The notes under the pieces were generated by a model, which did no database searches, was not told the DNA's origin, and saw only the letters and a list, made by a program, of their open reading frames with translations. Made by a program: the position numbers and the translations under genes. DNA of 64,000 nt from Flavobacteriaceae bacterium Ga0077528 (GTDB lineage: Bacteria; Bacteroidota; Bacteroidia; Flavobacteriales; Flavobacteriaceae). The stretch covers positions 1 to 64,000 of the forward strand of contig LNDX01000011.1 of the NCBI GenBank assembly GCA_001464475.1, written 5' to 3'. Every line of letters starts with the position of its first letter. Position 1 is the stretch's first letter. This document shows positions 42,832 through 50,910 of the stretch, piece by piece.

Positions 42832-43026
42832 ATGAAAGAAACATTAGTTGCAATCGGAATATTTCTTGCAATAATAAGTGTTATGGCATTTGTTGTTGGA
42901 TTCGTTATGATATTTTTTGAAAGTAGAAGAAAACTTGGTTTAAAAGTTATGTTGTTTTCTGTAATAGGATTTATCATTGGTTTTGGAACTTGTTTTGCCA
43001 ATTTTTCATTAGGTGGAATGCATTAA
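42832..43026 (+). CDS. two-helix microprotein, copy 3
   Basis: A 64-residue protein with helices about 7-29 and 38-55, a basic loop ESRRKLGLK, and the C-terminus GFGTCFANFSLGGMH, which matches copy 1 (LKIGGIH) at its end and copies 2 and 4 at GxGTC. It begins six bases after copy 2. Confidence 0.7.
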   Translation: MKETLVAIGIFLAIISVMAFVVGFVMIFFESRRKLGLKVMLFSVIGFIIGFGTCFANFSLGGMH

Positions 43027-43036
43027 ATTAAAAAAA

Positions 43037-43225
43037 ATGGAAATTTTCTTACTCATATTACTTTTCATACTATTAATAATCAGCCCAATAACTTTACTAA
43101 TTGGTTTGTACAAAGTACTTTTTCAAAAAGAAGATAAAAAGTTTGGAATTCAGCTTCTTACCTACTCTTTAATTGTAATAATCATTGGATTTGGTTCTTG
43201 TATAGCCTTTGATATAAATCCATAA
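43037..43225 (+). CDS. two-helix microprotein, copy 4
   Basis: A 62-residue protein from the ATG at 43037 (MEIFLLILLF); a frame start at 43013 lies inside copy 3. The loop QKEDKKFGIQLLTYS is close to copy 2, and the end is IIIGFGSCIAFDINP. It is 10 bases after copy 3. All four copies are consecutive on the plus strand. Confidence 0.7.
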   Translation: MEIFLLILLFILLIISPITLLIGLYKVLFQKEDKKFGIQLLTYSLIVIIIGFGSCIAFDINP

Positions 43226-43308
43226 TATCATGAAGGATTTAACTTTAACTAATGATTAACAATGTTTTTAGATACAACATTCTACATTTGTTTTGAAAAA
43301 TATTTTTG

Positions 43309-44718
43309 ATGAAAAGTTTGCCCTTAATGAAATCATTTTTAATACCTACACTTCTTCTAATCCTGATGAGTTCTTGTAAAAAAGAATTTTCTGGTGATAA
43401 TTATGTCGCCTATTTTGGTGGTGAGGTTGCAAATCCGAACAATCCTTATGTACTTTTTTGTAAAAACAATGTAGTAATTGATACCATTTTATTAAACAAA
43501 GACAATACTTTTTTTAAGAAATTTGATTCTTTAACTCCTGGTTTATATTCCTTTAAACACGAACCTGAATACCAATATGTTTATTTTGATAAAAACGATA
43601 GTATAAAAGTTCATATTGATTCTAAAGATTTTGACGAATCTATTATCTTTTGTGGAAGAGGTGATCGAAAAAATAATTTCTTAATGGAAATGTATTTAAG
43701 AAATGAAAAGGATAAGAACAATATGTTTGAAACTTTTGATTATCCTTTTGAAAAATTTGACACTTACATCAATAAAACGAATTCTGATAATGAAAAATTC
43801 TACAAATCAAGAAAAGAAGAAATAAAATGGAGCGACGAATTTGATGTATATGCAAGTGGTATCGTTAAATTTCCTCATTATACCAAAAAAGAAATCTATC
43901 CTATCATTCACAAAATGAGAACTGGAGACGATGTTTTATCTAAATTACCTAAAAATTATTATGCTTTTAGAGATGAAATAGATTACAGCAATGAGGCATT
44001 AACAGAATTTTCTCCTTTTGTAATGTATCTTGACCACATGCTTAATAATGTTGGCGCAATTAACTACCATAATCATTTGTCTGATTGTGATTTGGCATTA
44101 AAAATGAACATCAACAAATTAAACATTGCTGATACCTTAATAAAAAATGAAAAAGTAAAAAATATTGTTTTAAACAATATAGCTTTCCGTTATTTAATGG
44201 AAGATCAAAATGTTGTCAATAATACAGAATTTCTGAAAACCTATCATAAATATTCAACCGATAAGAGTAAGAAAAATGAAATTCTGAAAATTGGAAATGC
44301 CATACAATTGCTAACAGAAGGCAAAACATTACCAGAAGTTCAACTTATTGATGCAAAAGGCAACAAAATTTCTTCAAATGATTTAATAAATAAAAATACG
44401 GTGCTTTTCTTTTGGTCGGAAAAGCTTAACTCGCATTTAATTGCGGCACACAAAAAGGTTTTAACACTAAAAACTAAATATCCAAATTATAACTTTATTG
44501 CTATAAATCTTGATGATAACACAGAGCAATGGAAAACCGATTTAAAGAAATACAACTTTGGAAATATAACAGAATTAAAATGTGTGAATTTTGAAGATAT
44601 AAGAGCTAAATGGGCGATTACAAAAGTACACAGAACTATAATCGTAAATGCTGACAAGACCATTAAGAATGGTTTTACCAATATGTTTGAAGTGAACTTT
44701 GAGGATGAATTGAAGTAG
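43309..44718 (+). CDS. TlpA-like thioredoxin-fold lipoprotein lacking CxxC
   Basis: A 469-residue protein. An ATG at 43309 is used here; a second ATG at 43327 would give an equally good signal sequence (MKSFLIPTLLLILMSS then Cys). The lipobox ends in SSC. A long N-terminal domain (about 25-335) resembles those before TlpA/ResA-like domains in Bacteroidota lipoproteins. The C-terminal domain (about 340-469) has LPEVQLIDAKG, TVLFFWSEKLNSHLIAAHKK and IIVNADKTI; where the redox site CxxC should be there is SEKLNSH. It is therefore probably not a thiol oxidoreductase. It follows the microprotein array. Confidence 0.8.
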   Translation: MKSLPLMKSFLIPTLLLILMSSCKKEFSGDNYVAYFGGEVANPNNPYVLFCKNNVVIDTILLNKDNTFFKKFDSLTPGLYSFKHEPEYQYVYFDKNDSIKVHIDSKDFDESIIFCGRGDRKNNFLMEMYLRNEKDKNNMFETFDYPFEKFDTYINKTNSDNEKFYKSRKEEIKWSDEFDVYASGIVKFPHYTKKEIYPIIHKMRTGDDVLSKLPKNYYAFRDEIDYSNEALTEFSPFVMYLDHMLNNVGAINYHNHLSDCDLALKMNINKLNIADTLIKNEKVKNIVLNNIAFRYLMEDQNVVNNTEFLKTYHKYSTDKSKKNEILKIGNAIQLLTEGKTLPEVQLIDAKGNKISSNDLINKNTVLFFWSEKLNSHLIAAHKKVLTLKTKYPNYNFIAINLDDNTEQWKTDLKKYNFGNITELKCVNFEDIRAKWAITKVHRTIIVNADKTIKNGFTNMFEVNFEDELK

Positions 44719-44725
44719 TTTTTAG

Positions 44726-44760
44726 TGTTCAGTGTTCAGTGTTCAGTGTTCAGTGTTCAG
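44726..44760. repeat. five tandem copies of TGTTCAG
   Basis: A perfect 7-base unit TGTTCAG repeats five times between the TlpA-like gene and the terminator. Slippage could easily change its copy number. Confidence 0.95.
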
Positions 44761-44793
44761 TTGATAGTACAAATTTCGGAAATGTAATATAAT

Positions 44794-44828
44794 AAAAAGG
44801 CGATTTTCAATTTGAAAATCGCCTTTTT
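44794..44828. terminator. bidirectional terminator between TlpA-like and transaldolase genes
   Basis: AAAAAGGCGATTTTCAA (44794-44810) pairs fully with its complement ending in CGCCTTTTT at 44828; a long perfect stem with A and T flanks. Confidence 0.9.
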
Positions 44829-44829
44829 T

Positions 44830-44868
44830 ATAATTTCGTACTTCGTACTTCTAACTTTGTACTTTTAC
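44830..44868. repeat. inverted copy of the 28.4 kb repeat word
   Basis: TAATTTCGTACTTCGTA (44830-44846) is the exact complement of a sequence at 28425-28441, followed by further GTACTTC-type degenerate units up to the transaldolase stop codon. Confidence 0.8.
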
Positions 44869-45521
44869 TTATTTCCCTTCTCGAAATCAGCAATAAATTG
44901 AGCTAATCCGATATCTGTTAAAGGATGTTTTAATAAACCTAAAATAGCAGAAAGTGGTCCAGTCATAACATCAGCACCAATTTTTGCACAATTTACAATA
45001 TGCATTGTGTGACGCACAGAAGCTGCAAGAATTTGAGTTTCATAACCAAAGTTATCATAGATCTCTCTAATTTCTTGAATCAAGTTCAAACCATCAGTAG
45101 AAACGTCATCTAAACGACCGATAAATGGCGATACAAATGTTGCTCCAGCTTTAGCCGCTAACAATGCTTGTCCAGCAGAGAAAACTAAAGTTACATTAGT
45201 TTTAATTCCTTTATCTGTAAAATATTTACAAGCTTTAACTCCTTCTTTAGTCATTGGAAGTTTTACAACAATTTGAGGATGTAAATCGGCCAATTCTTCA
45301 CCTTCTTTTACCATTCCGTCGTAGTCAACAGCATTTACTTCAGCACTTACTTCACCATCAACAATATTGCAAATGTCAACGTAGTGTTTTAAAATGTTGT
45401 TTTTTCCTGTAATTCCTTCTTTAGCCATCAACGAAGGATTTGTTGTAACACCATCAAGAATTCCAAGCGATTGTGCTTCTTTAATGTCGTTCAAATTGGC
45501 TGTGTCAATAAAAAATTTCAT
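44865..45521 (-). CDS. transaldolase / fructose-6-phosphate aldolase family
   Basis: A 218-residue TIM-barrel aldolase of the short (class 3/FSA) type. [16 protein letters not shown] is the usual N-terminus, TTNPSL follows, and the Schiff-base Lys is Lys87 in IVVKLPMT. Later segments [19 protein letters not shown] and [10 protein letters not shown] are family-typical. Length fits both transaldolase-like TalC and FSA, which differ by few residues, so the reaction is either dihydroxyacetone transfer or F6P cleavage. Confidence 0.9.
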   Translation of the reverse strand: MKFFIDTANLNDIKEAQSLGILDGVTTNPSLMAKEGITGKNNILKHYVDICNIVDGEVSAEVNAVDYDGMVKEGEELADLHPQIVVKLPMTKEGVKACKYFTDKGIKTNVTLVFSAGQALLAAKAGATFVSPFIGRLDDVSTDGLNLIQEIREIYDNFGYETQILAASVRHTMHIVNCAKIGADVMTGPLSAILGLLKHPLTDIGLAQFIADFEKGNK

Positions 45522-45611
45522 AATATATAGTTAAGTTGTGTTTTATTAAGATGCAAAATTACAAATTCAATTTCAATAATAAACTAATTACTAATCACTA
45601 TTCACTAGGAA

Positions 45612-46415
45612 CTATAGCTTATAATGATTCATCAACATTTTCTCGTACATTTTATCAGGCAAAATTCTCTTTAAAACTATAGAAAACTTTTGCATAAATG
45701 CGCCTACTTTATAATGAATTTTAGGATTTGGATTCTGAATTATTTTATAAATAGCTTCTGCCATTTCATTTGGATTACTTCCGCTATCTACATGTTCATC
45801 CATTGTTTTCAACGTATTACCATACGGAATTTCATAAGCAGAACCTTTGATTAATGGTGCATGAAAACGTCCTGCAGCAATATTGGTAGCAAAATCACCT
45901 GGAGCAACATTAGTAATATGAATTCCGAACGATTTTACTTCCATTCGCAAAGCTTCGGTAATTAATTCTAAAGCACCTTTTGATGCCGAATAAATTCCTC
46001 TGTAAGGCAATCCCATATATCCAGCAATAGAAGTGATATTGATGATTAAACCTGATTTTTGTAATCTCATTTGAGGCAAAACTGCTTTCATTACTTCAAT
46101 TGGTCCAAAAAGATTGGTTTCGAAATTGTTTTTGATTTCTTCTGTCGGAATTTCTTCAATAGGTCCTGTAATTCCAACTCCGGCGTTATTAATAACAACG
46201 TCTATCCTACCCGATTTAGAAATTATTTCTTGAACTGCATTTTGAATACTTTCAACATTTCGAACATCCAAAGCAATCAACGGAAAAACCGAACCTTGAA
46301 TTCGCTCTGGGTTTCTACTTGTTCCATAAACTACAAATCCTTTAGCATGAAGAAACTCACCGATAGATTTTCCAATTCCTGAAGAACCTCCGGTAATTAG
46401 TACTACTTTTTCCAT
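45612..46415 (-). CDS. short-chain dehydrogenase/reductase
   Basis: A 267-residue NAD(P)-dependent oxidoreductase of the classical type. TGGSSGIGKSI (about 8-18), NNAGVGI, SITSIAGYMG and YSASKGA (Tyr and Lys of YxxxK present) mark the fold. Substrate unknown. It overlaps the following VOC gene by 13 bases at its start, so the VOC gene is upstream in a two-gene operon. Confidence 0.9.
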   Translation of the reverse strand: MEKVVLITGGSSGIGKSIGEFLHAKGFVVYGTSRNPERIQGSVFPLIALDVRNVESIQNAVQEIISKSGRIDVVINNAGVGITGPIEEIPTEEIKNNFETNLFGPIEVMKAVLPQMRLQKSGLIINITSIAGYMGLPYRGIYSASKGALELITEALRMEVKSFGIHITNVAPGDFATNIAAGRFHAPLIKGSAYEIPYGNTLKTMDEHVDSGSNPNEMAEAIYKIIQNPNPKIHYKVGAFMQKFSIVLKRILPDKMYEKMLMNHYKL

Positions 46416-46771
46416 AAATCTTGTCCGAATTGAATCATGTAACTGTTGTTGTCATATATAGCAAACTCGCGCATTCCCCAATCAAAATCCTCGATATCGT
46501 AAGCTACTTTTACTTTGTCTTTCAAATCATTCCACAAAGTATCAACATCGTCTGTTTTAATATAAAATGTTCCTGAAAAATAAGGTCTTTCAAATGGTGT
46601 GTGTTCGTTTGGTTCGGCAATCATAATTTCACATTCGTCTTTACTGACGGCTGCCCAACCCCATTCTTCACTTTGATTTCCACAAGTGAATCCTAAAATA
46701 TCACAATAAAAATCTACTGTTTTTTGCAATTCTTTGGTCCAAATCATTGGAACTATTGGCTGAAATTTCAT
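46403..46771 (-). CDS. VOC (glyoxalase/bleomycin resistance) family protein
   Basis: A 122-residue protein with two beta-alpha-beta-beta-beta units. FQPIVPMIWTKELQKTVDFYCDILGF is the N-terminal repeat; FYIKTDDVDTLWNDLKDKVKVAY opens the second; DNNSYMIQFGQD closes it. Metal ligands are uncertain. Family members include dioxygenases, glyoxalases and antibiotic-binding proteins; no specific role can be assigned. Confidence 0.83.
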   Translation of the reverse strand: MKFQPIVPMIWTKELQKTVDFYCDILGFTCGNQSEEWGWAAVSKDECEIMIAEPNEHTPFERPYFSGTFYIKTDDVDTLWNDLKDKVKVAYDIEDFDWGMREFAIYDNNSYMIQFGQDLWKK

Positions 46772-46808
46772 TTTAAAATAATTATGGTATAAAGATATAA
46801 ATTCTAAT

Positions 46809-47807
46809 TTAGATTATAGAAATTCCTAATCCTGGTTTTTCAGAAATTTGGATTGTACCGTTTACAATTTGACTTCCTTTTGCAATATCGTTTGCAACCA
46901 AATTGGCTCCATCTAAATCGGCAAAATCACATAATGGTGCCAAAACAGAACCAGCAGAAATACCAACAGATGATTCTGTCATACAGCCAATCATAATTTG
47001 ATACTTCAAACTTCTAGCCTTTTGAATCATATCCAATGCTGGAGTTAATCCACCACATTTTACTAATTTAATATTGATACTTTTAAAATGAGGTTTCAAT
47101 TGTTCTAACGAAGTTATATCTTGACAATCTTCATCCGCCATCCAATTGGAATGCAAATTAGCGTTTAAAATTTCATAATTTTCTTGACCTTTTTTCATAG
47201 GTTGTTCCAAGTAAGAAAACTTTTCTGAAGCGATTTCATTTTGCAACCAAATACAATTTTCTTTATCAAAACTTCCGTTGGAATCTAATGCAATATCATA
47301 ACTTAATTCAAGTAAAGATTTAATCTCACTTTTATTGAAATGATTGCACTTTACTTTAAATTTATTCCAAGAAGATTTCTTTATTTTCTGAATTTGATTT
47401 TCAATAGAATCAACACTTATAGTTATTGACGATTCAGGAAGTTGATTTATTTCTATCGCATTTAATTCTAAAAACGATTTGTTTTCTAGTTTTCCAAATA
47501 AATCCCAATAAGCACAATCTAATGCCGAACGCAAGAAACTTGGTAAGTCTAAAGTCAATAAAAAAGTATAAAATTCAATAGGATGATTTATCTTTTGAAA
47601 TTCAATTTGCTTTTTGATTACTTCTAACTTTTGAACAAAATCATCTAAATTAATTTGATAATAATCAATTGCGGTACATTCACCATAACCAATTGTATTG
47701 TGACTTTTCAACGAAACTATTAATGCTTCTCTAAAAGTATAATTTCCGTAAGAAATAGAGAAAGTTTCCTTTAATTCTAATCGAACTATTTGCCAAGATA
47801 AATTCAT
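46809..47807 (-). CDS. dipeptide epimerase (enolase superfamily)
   Basis: A 332-residue muconate-lactonising-subgroup enzyme, from the ATG at 47807 (MNLSWQIVRLELKETF). The frame is open to 47921 but would run into the SRP RNA, so the longer start is rejected. The catalytic KxK is FKVKC; metal ligands are Asp in ALDSNGS, Glu in YLEQPM and Asp in MADED; the second Lys is in IKLVKCGG. Family members epimerise L-Ala-D/L-Glu and related dipeptides, likely from peptidoglycan recycling. Confidence 0.9.
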   Translation of the reverse strand: MNLSWQIVRLELKETFSISYGNYTFREALIVSLKSHNTIGYGECTAIDYYQINLDDFVQKLEVIKKQIEFQKINHPIEFYTFLLTLDLPSFLRSALDCAYWDLFGKLENKSFLELNAIEINQLPESSITISVDSIENQIQKIKKSSWNKFKVKCNHFNKSEIKSLLELSYDIALDSNGSFDKENCIWLQNEIASEKFSYLEQPMKKGQENYEILNANLHSNWMADEDCQDITSLEQLKPHFKSINIKLVKCGGLTPALDMIQKARSLKYQIMIGCMTESSVGISAGSVLAPLCDFADLDGANLVANDIAKGSQIVNGTIQISEKPGLGISII

Positions 47808-47849
47808 TAAAGGAGCGTTGAAGTTAATTTGTTTAATTACAAACAAATA

Positions 47850-47880
47850 TAAAAAATAAATTCCGAAACGAGTTCGGAAT
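47850..47880 (-). terminator. terminator of the SRP RNA gene
   Basis: ATTCCGAA (47860-47867) and TTCGGAAT (47873-47880) form a hairpin, followed on the minus strand by TTATTTTTTAT, shortly after the RNA's 3' end. Confidence 0.75.
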
Positions 47881-47888
47881 AAAAAGAT

Positions 47889-47982
47889 GGCAAGCGACCT
47901 ACATCGCACCGCTACAACCACATACCTTTGCTATGTTCCCATCCTGGAGGATTCTGCAGGAGCTGGTCGTGTAGGACTTGCC
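47889..47982 (-). ncRNA. ffs: signal recognition particle RNA (4.5S-like)
   Basis: Read on the minus strand, the RNA begins GGCAAG and ends CTTGCC, which pair to close a long rod. The conserved apical domain IV is CAGG-ATG-GGAA-CAT-AGCAAAGG: a GGAA tetraloop on a three-base stem, flanked by the symmetric loop that binds Ffh. It partners with Ffh to target nascent membrane proteins. The ends are set from pairing; the actual transcript may extend a few bases. A hairpin terminator follows. Confidence 0.93.
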
Positions 47983-48069
47983 GGTGCAAAGATACAATCT
48001 TTTTATATTTTTGCAAGAAATTAACATCTTAAATAATACATTTGTATCTATAAATAGAATTAAAATCAG

Positions 48070-49113
48070 ATGAAAAATTATAAAGCATTAGCTGTCATTT
48101 TATTAGCCGGATTGTCTTTCAGTTGTAAAACTACTGATGAAGATTTTTTTACCATAAATGAGAGCAAAATAAAAGCTCAATACACCACCGAAGACATTTT
48201 AAATCTTGAAGTTGATAATCCCAAAACTCAAAAAATTGATAGTGTTGTTTATACCATTAATGATAAAAAAGTGGGTTCTAGCAAAAGTAATTCTAGCTTT
48301 TCGTTTCCTTTAAAAAATCAAAAATTAGGATATCAAAATATTAAAGCTGCTATTCATTATGATGGTGCTACCGAATTAGATTCGACAAGAATTGAAGTTA
48401 TTTCAAATTTGGAACCTAAAATTCTAAAATTTACACTTATAAATACTTATCCACATGACAACAAAGCTTATACACAAGGATTAGAGTTTTACAATGGTGT
48501 TTTATATGAAGGAACTGGACAAAGAGGAGAATCTACTCTAAGAAAAACGAATTACAAAACAGGAAATATTGATCTAAAAATAGATTTAGAGCCTCGTTTT
48601 TTTGGTGAAGGAATTACTTTCTTAAACGATAAAATATACCAACTTACTTGGGAAGAAACTACCGCTTTTGTTTATGATGCCAAAACATTGAAAAAAATAA
48701 AAGAACTTCCTTATGCTAAAAAAATTGAAGGTTGGGGATTAACTAATGATGGTAAGTATTTATATCAATCGGATGGTTCTGAAAAAATTTATAAGTTAAA
48801 TCCAGAAGATTTGAGTGTTGTTGATTATGTGAATGTTTATTCAAAAGATACCAAAGTAAAATCGCTAAACGAATTAGAATGGGTTGATGGAAAAATTTAC
48901 AGCAATGTTTACCAAAAAAATGCCATTGTAATTATAAATCCAACTAATGGTGTTGTAGAAGGAGTTATTAACTTGGCAGAATTAGAAAGCAAAACTACAC
49001 CTATCGCAGAAAGAGATGTTCTAAACGGAATTGCCTATAATCCTGCGACTAAAACCTTTTTTGTTACTGGAAAAAATTGGGATAAAATGTTTGAAATAAA
49101 AATAAATCAATAG
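48070..49113 (+). CDS. glutamine cyclotransferase-like lipoprotein
   Basis: A 347-residue protein with a lipobox ending at Cys19 (SFSC). The N-terminal third (about 25-115) is an Ig-like/beta-rich extension. The remainder is a beta-propeller of the plant-type glutaminyl-peptide cyclotransferase family: YPHDNKAYTQGLEFY, YEGTGQRGESTLRK, GEGITFLNDKIYQLTWEE, GWGLTNDGKYLYQSDGS, ELEWVDGKIYSNVY and LNGIAYNPATKTFFVTGKNW. Enzymes of this type cyclise N-terminal Gln to pyroglutamate on exported proteins, but the family contains members with other roles. Confidence 0.87.
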   Translation: MKNYKALAVILLAGLSFSCKTTDEDFFTINESKIKAQYTTEDILNLEVDNPKTQKIDSVVYTINDKKVGSSKSNSSFSFPLKNQKLGYQNIKAAIHYDGATELDSTRIEVISNLEPKILKFTLINTYPHDNKAYTQGLEFYNGVLYEGTGQRGESTLRKTNYKTGNIDLKIDLEPRFFGEGITFLNDKIYQLTWEETTAFVYDAKTLKKIKELPYAKKIEGWGLTNDGKYLYQSDGSEKIYKLNPEDLSVVDYVNVYSKDTKVKSLNELEWVDGKIYSNVYQKNAIVIINPTNGVVEGVINLAELESKTTPIAERDVLNGIAYNPATKTFFVTGKNWDKMFEIKINQ

Positions 49114-49117
49114 TCTG

Positions 49118-49357
49118 ATGAACAATAAAATGCCAAAATCTTGTCAAGAAAATTGGCTTGACCTTTCACCAAACGAAAAGGTTAGATTTTGTAATTTGTG
49201 TCAAAAAAACATATTTGACCAAACTACAGAAGGATCAGAATCTAATGAAATAATATGCATGCGTTATGCTACTTCTGAAAACCATGTCAATAAAAAGTTT
49301 TCTCATAAGATAAAACAATTCATACTTTCAAGAATAAAAAAAAACCGAGCTCACTAA
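49118..49357 (+). CDS. small Cys-rich protein with flavobacterial CxENW motif
   Basis: A 79-residue protein starting four bases after the previous gene (an in-frame ATG at 49130 is a possible alternative). The motif SCQENWLDLSPNEK followed by RFCNLCQKNIFDQT resembles a short Bacteroidota N-terminal module, CxxNWxxMxxxxxGRFCxxCxKxVxDFT, found at the start of several membrane or exported regulators; here it stands almost alone, with a basic tail. Four Cys could bind a metal. Function unknown. Confidence 0.7.
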   Translation: MNNKMPKSCQENWLDLSPNEKVRFCNLCQKNIFDQTTEGSESNEIICMRYATSENHVNKKFSHKIKQFILSRIKKNRAH

Positions 49358-49366
49358 CTCGGTTTT
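49341..49366. terminator. terminator between the small Cys-rich and DUF genes
   Basis: AAAACCGAG pairs with CTCGGTTTT around an eight-base loop, overlapping the small gene's end. The same stem core recurs after blh at 51.8 kb. Confidence 0.8.
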
Positions 49367-49373
49367 TTAATTT

Positions 49374-49958
49374 TTATTTTTTCTTTGAATTTACAAACTC
49401 CATTTTGGTGGCATCATAAATTAATTTATTTTCTTGCGTTTTGTTTTTTTGAGTAATAGTTCCATCTGCATTTAGAGTAAACTCAAAACCTTCTCTTCTC
49501 ATTCGCTCTTGTGTTTCTGAAGCGTTTTTTAATCGATCAAGGAATACTTTTTCTACAATATGATTTGTTAATTGGGTATTATAAAAAACTTGTTTCTTTG
49601 AGGTTATTTCATAAACATTAGAATAAACAGTTGTAATATCTTCTGTTTTTAAATCGGTTTTATTTAACGTTTTTTCTGTCCAAGACAATAGATATAATTT
49701 TACGCCACTAGCAGTAAACGATTTCAATTTCACATCAGTTGGAGCGAATTTTGCATCAGCAGGTTTTACTACAATGGCATCTTTACCATCAATAGTCAAT
49801 TGAAAATTACCAGCTTTAACTTCGGCTACCAAGTTATCAGCTTTGGCTAAAACTCCTTTAGAAGTTGCAACCGCTTTTTTAACTGTTGATTTTTTCTTTT
49901 GAGAATAACTTGTAATGCTACAAAGAGCAATTAATGTAAATAAAACAAATTTTTTCAT
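49374..49958 (-). CDS. exported hypothetical protein
   Basis: A 194-residue protein from the ATG at 49958 (MKKFVLFTLIALCSI), which gives a signal peptide ending near TSYSQ; upstream in-frame codons to 49994 are not signal-like. The mature part begins with a Lys-rich stretch and contains LTIDGKDAIVVKPAD, KLYLLSWTEKTLNKTD and RREGFEFTLNADGTITQK. No family recognised. Confidence 0.65.
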   Translation of the reverse strand: MKKFVLFTLIALCSITSYSQKKKSTVKKAVATSKGVLAKADNLVAEVKAGNFQLTIDGKDAIVVKPADAKFAPTDVKLKSFTASGVKLYLLSWTEKTLNKTDLKTEDITTVYSNVYEITSKKQVFYNTQLTNHIVEKVFLDRLKNASETQERMRREGFEFTLNADGTITQKNKTQENKLIYDATKMEFVNSKKK

Positions 49959-50024
49959 AATAGTGTTATGGTTTAATAGGATAGCAATATACAAAAATAT
50001 TTATTTAGTATATGTTAAATAAAA

Positions 50025-50054
50025 AAACCGCCTTGCTATGGGAACAAGACGGTT
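50025..50054 (-). terminator. terminator of the rhodopsin gene
   Basis: On the minus strand AAACCGTCTTG pairs with CAAGGCGGTTT (one G-U pair), followed by a T run, 22 bases beyond the rhodopsin stop. Confidence 0.8.
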
Positions 50055-50075
50055 TCAACCAATAAAAACTTAAAA

Positions 50076-50798
50076 CTATTCTTTTGTAGATTTCACTGCT
50101 AGGTTATAAATTACCAAGCCAAAACCAATTTTGTTAATCGCATCAGCAATGTTGTAAGCAACATCAACATTACCTTTTCCTAACAATCCTGTGTACCAAC
50201 CATCAGTGCCTAACATGTATCCTAATGGATAAATTGCCCAACCAACAAGTACGAACCAACATAAGATTTTGTGTGATGCAAGAACTTCTCCTCCAGCAGC
50301 AGCAGCTAATTTAGACGCTTCTCCTAACCAAATTTCGTATACAATAGCAAAATAAGCTATTCCAGAAACTAATCCCCAAATCCAAGCATTACCTGGATCT
50401 ACAGCTTCACCAAAGTATCCTGTAACCAACATTACTAACGAATAAATAATCATTTTCCATAATAATGATTGTTTAGCACCAGCAATTTTCAGAATTAAAT
50501 AAAACTCTAAACACATTAATGGAACAGTTAAAACCCAATCCACATAACGGAAAAAAGTTGGTGATTCTCCAAAACTTGCCCAATAATCTCTCATGTAGAA
50601 ATAATGAACAGCTGCAATAAAGGTAATTAAACCTGAAACTAAAACTGAAACACGCCACTTCTTATCAAATTGACTTAATGATAAAAAGAAAAATGCTGAT
50701 GCTGCCATCATAGCCATGCATCCAATAAAAAATGTGAATCCAACATAGTCAGTTGGCAACATTTTAGAAACCAATGAAATTGATAATAAATTTGACAT
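50076..50798 (-). CDS. proteorhodopsin-type light-driven proton pump
   Basis: A 240-residue seven-helix retinal protein. On helix C, RYVDWVLTVPLMCLE gives Asp87, Thr91 and Glu98, the D-T-E set of outward proton pumps (Asp97, Thr101, Glu108 in green proteorhodopsin). His65 corresponds to His75, Asp219 to Asp227 and Lys223 (AINKIGF) to the Schiff-base Lys231. The spectral tuning residue is Met95, usual in green-absorbing flavobacterial pumps. Gly142 matches Phe152, the position that opens a window to a carotenoid antenna in xanthorhodopsin-like pumps. No N-terminal signal is obvious. It is divergent from blh. Confidence 0.97.
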   Translation of the reverse strand: MSNLLSISLVSKMLPTDYVGFTFFIGCMAMMAASAFFFLSLSQFDKKWRVSVLVSGLITFIAAVHYFYMRDYWASFGESPTFFRYVDWVLTVPLMCLEFYLILKIAGAKQSLLWKMIIYSLVMLVTGYFGEAVDPGNAWIWGLVSGIAYFAIVYEIWLGEASKLAAAAGGEVLASHKILCWFVLVGWAIYPLGYMLGTDGWYTGLLGKGNVDVAYNIADAINKIGFGLVIYNLAVKSTKE

Positions 50799-50817
50799 AG
50801 TATAAAAATTTAAGTTA

Positions 50818-50888
50818 TTTGTTTAACCAAATTTAAAAAACAATAAACAAAAAAAATAAAAGTGTTTAACATTTTTTACATATCTTTA
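50818..50888. promoter_or_regulatory. shared upstream region of rhodopsin and blh
   Basis: The 112-base gap contains TTTGTTTAACCAAA (50818-50831), GTGTTTAACA (50862-50871) and CTTTAAACAA. TAAATTTG on the minus strand (50828-50835) matches TAnnTTTG and would serve rhodopsin; TATCTTTA at 50881-50888 would serve blh. The GTTTAACATTTTTTAC string resembles the photolyase operon upstream region. The -33 boxes are not at consensus spacing, consistent with activator- or repressor-controlled promoters. Confidence 0.5.
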
Positions 50889-50910
50889 AACAAAATTAAA
50901 AGTAAATATT

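Noticed and set aside
44726..44760. CRISPR or phase-variable coding repeat
   Set aside because: The TGTTCAG units lie after the stop codon and have no spacers; a simple tandem repeat.
47807..47921. N-terminal extension of the dipeptide epimerase
   Set aside because: It is rich in Arg and aromatic residues, unlike the family, and reads through the SRP RNA.
50076..50798. Sodium-pump rhodopsin (NDQ motif)
   Set aside because: Helix C carries Asp, Thr and Glu at the key positions, which define a proton pump.
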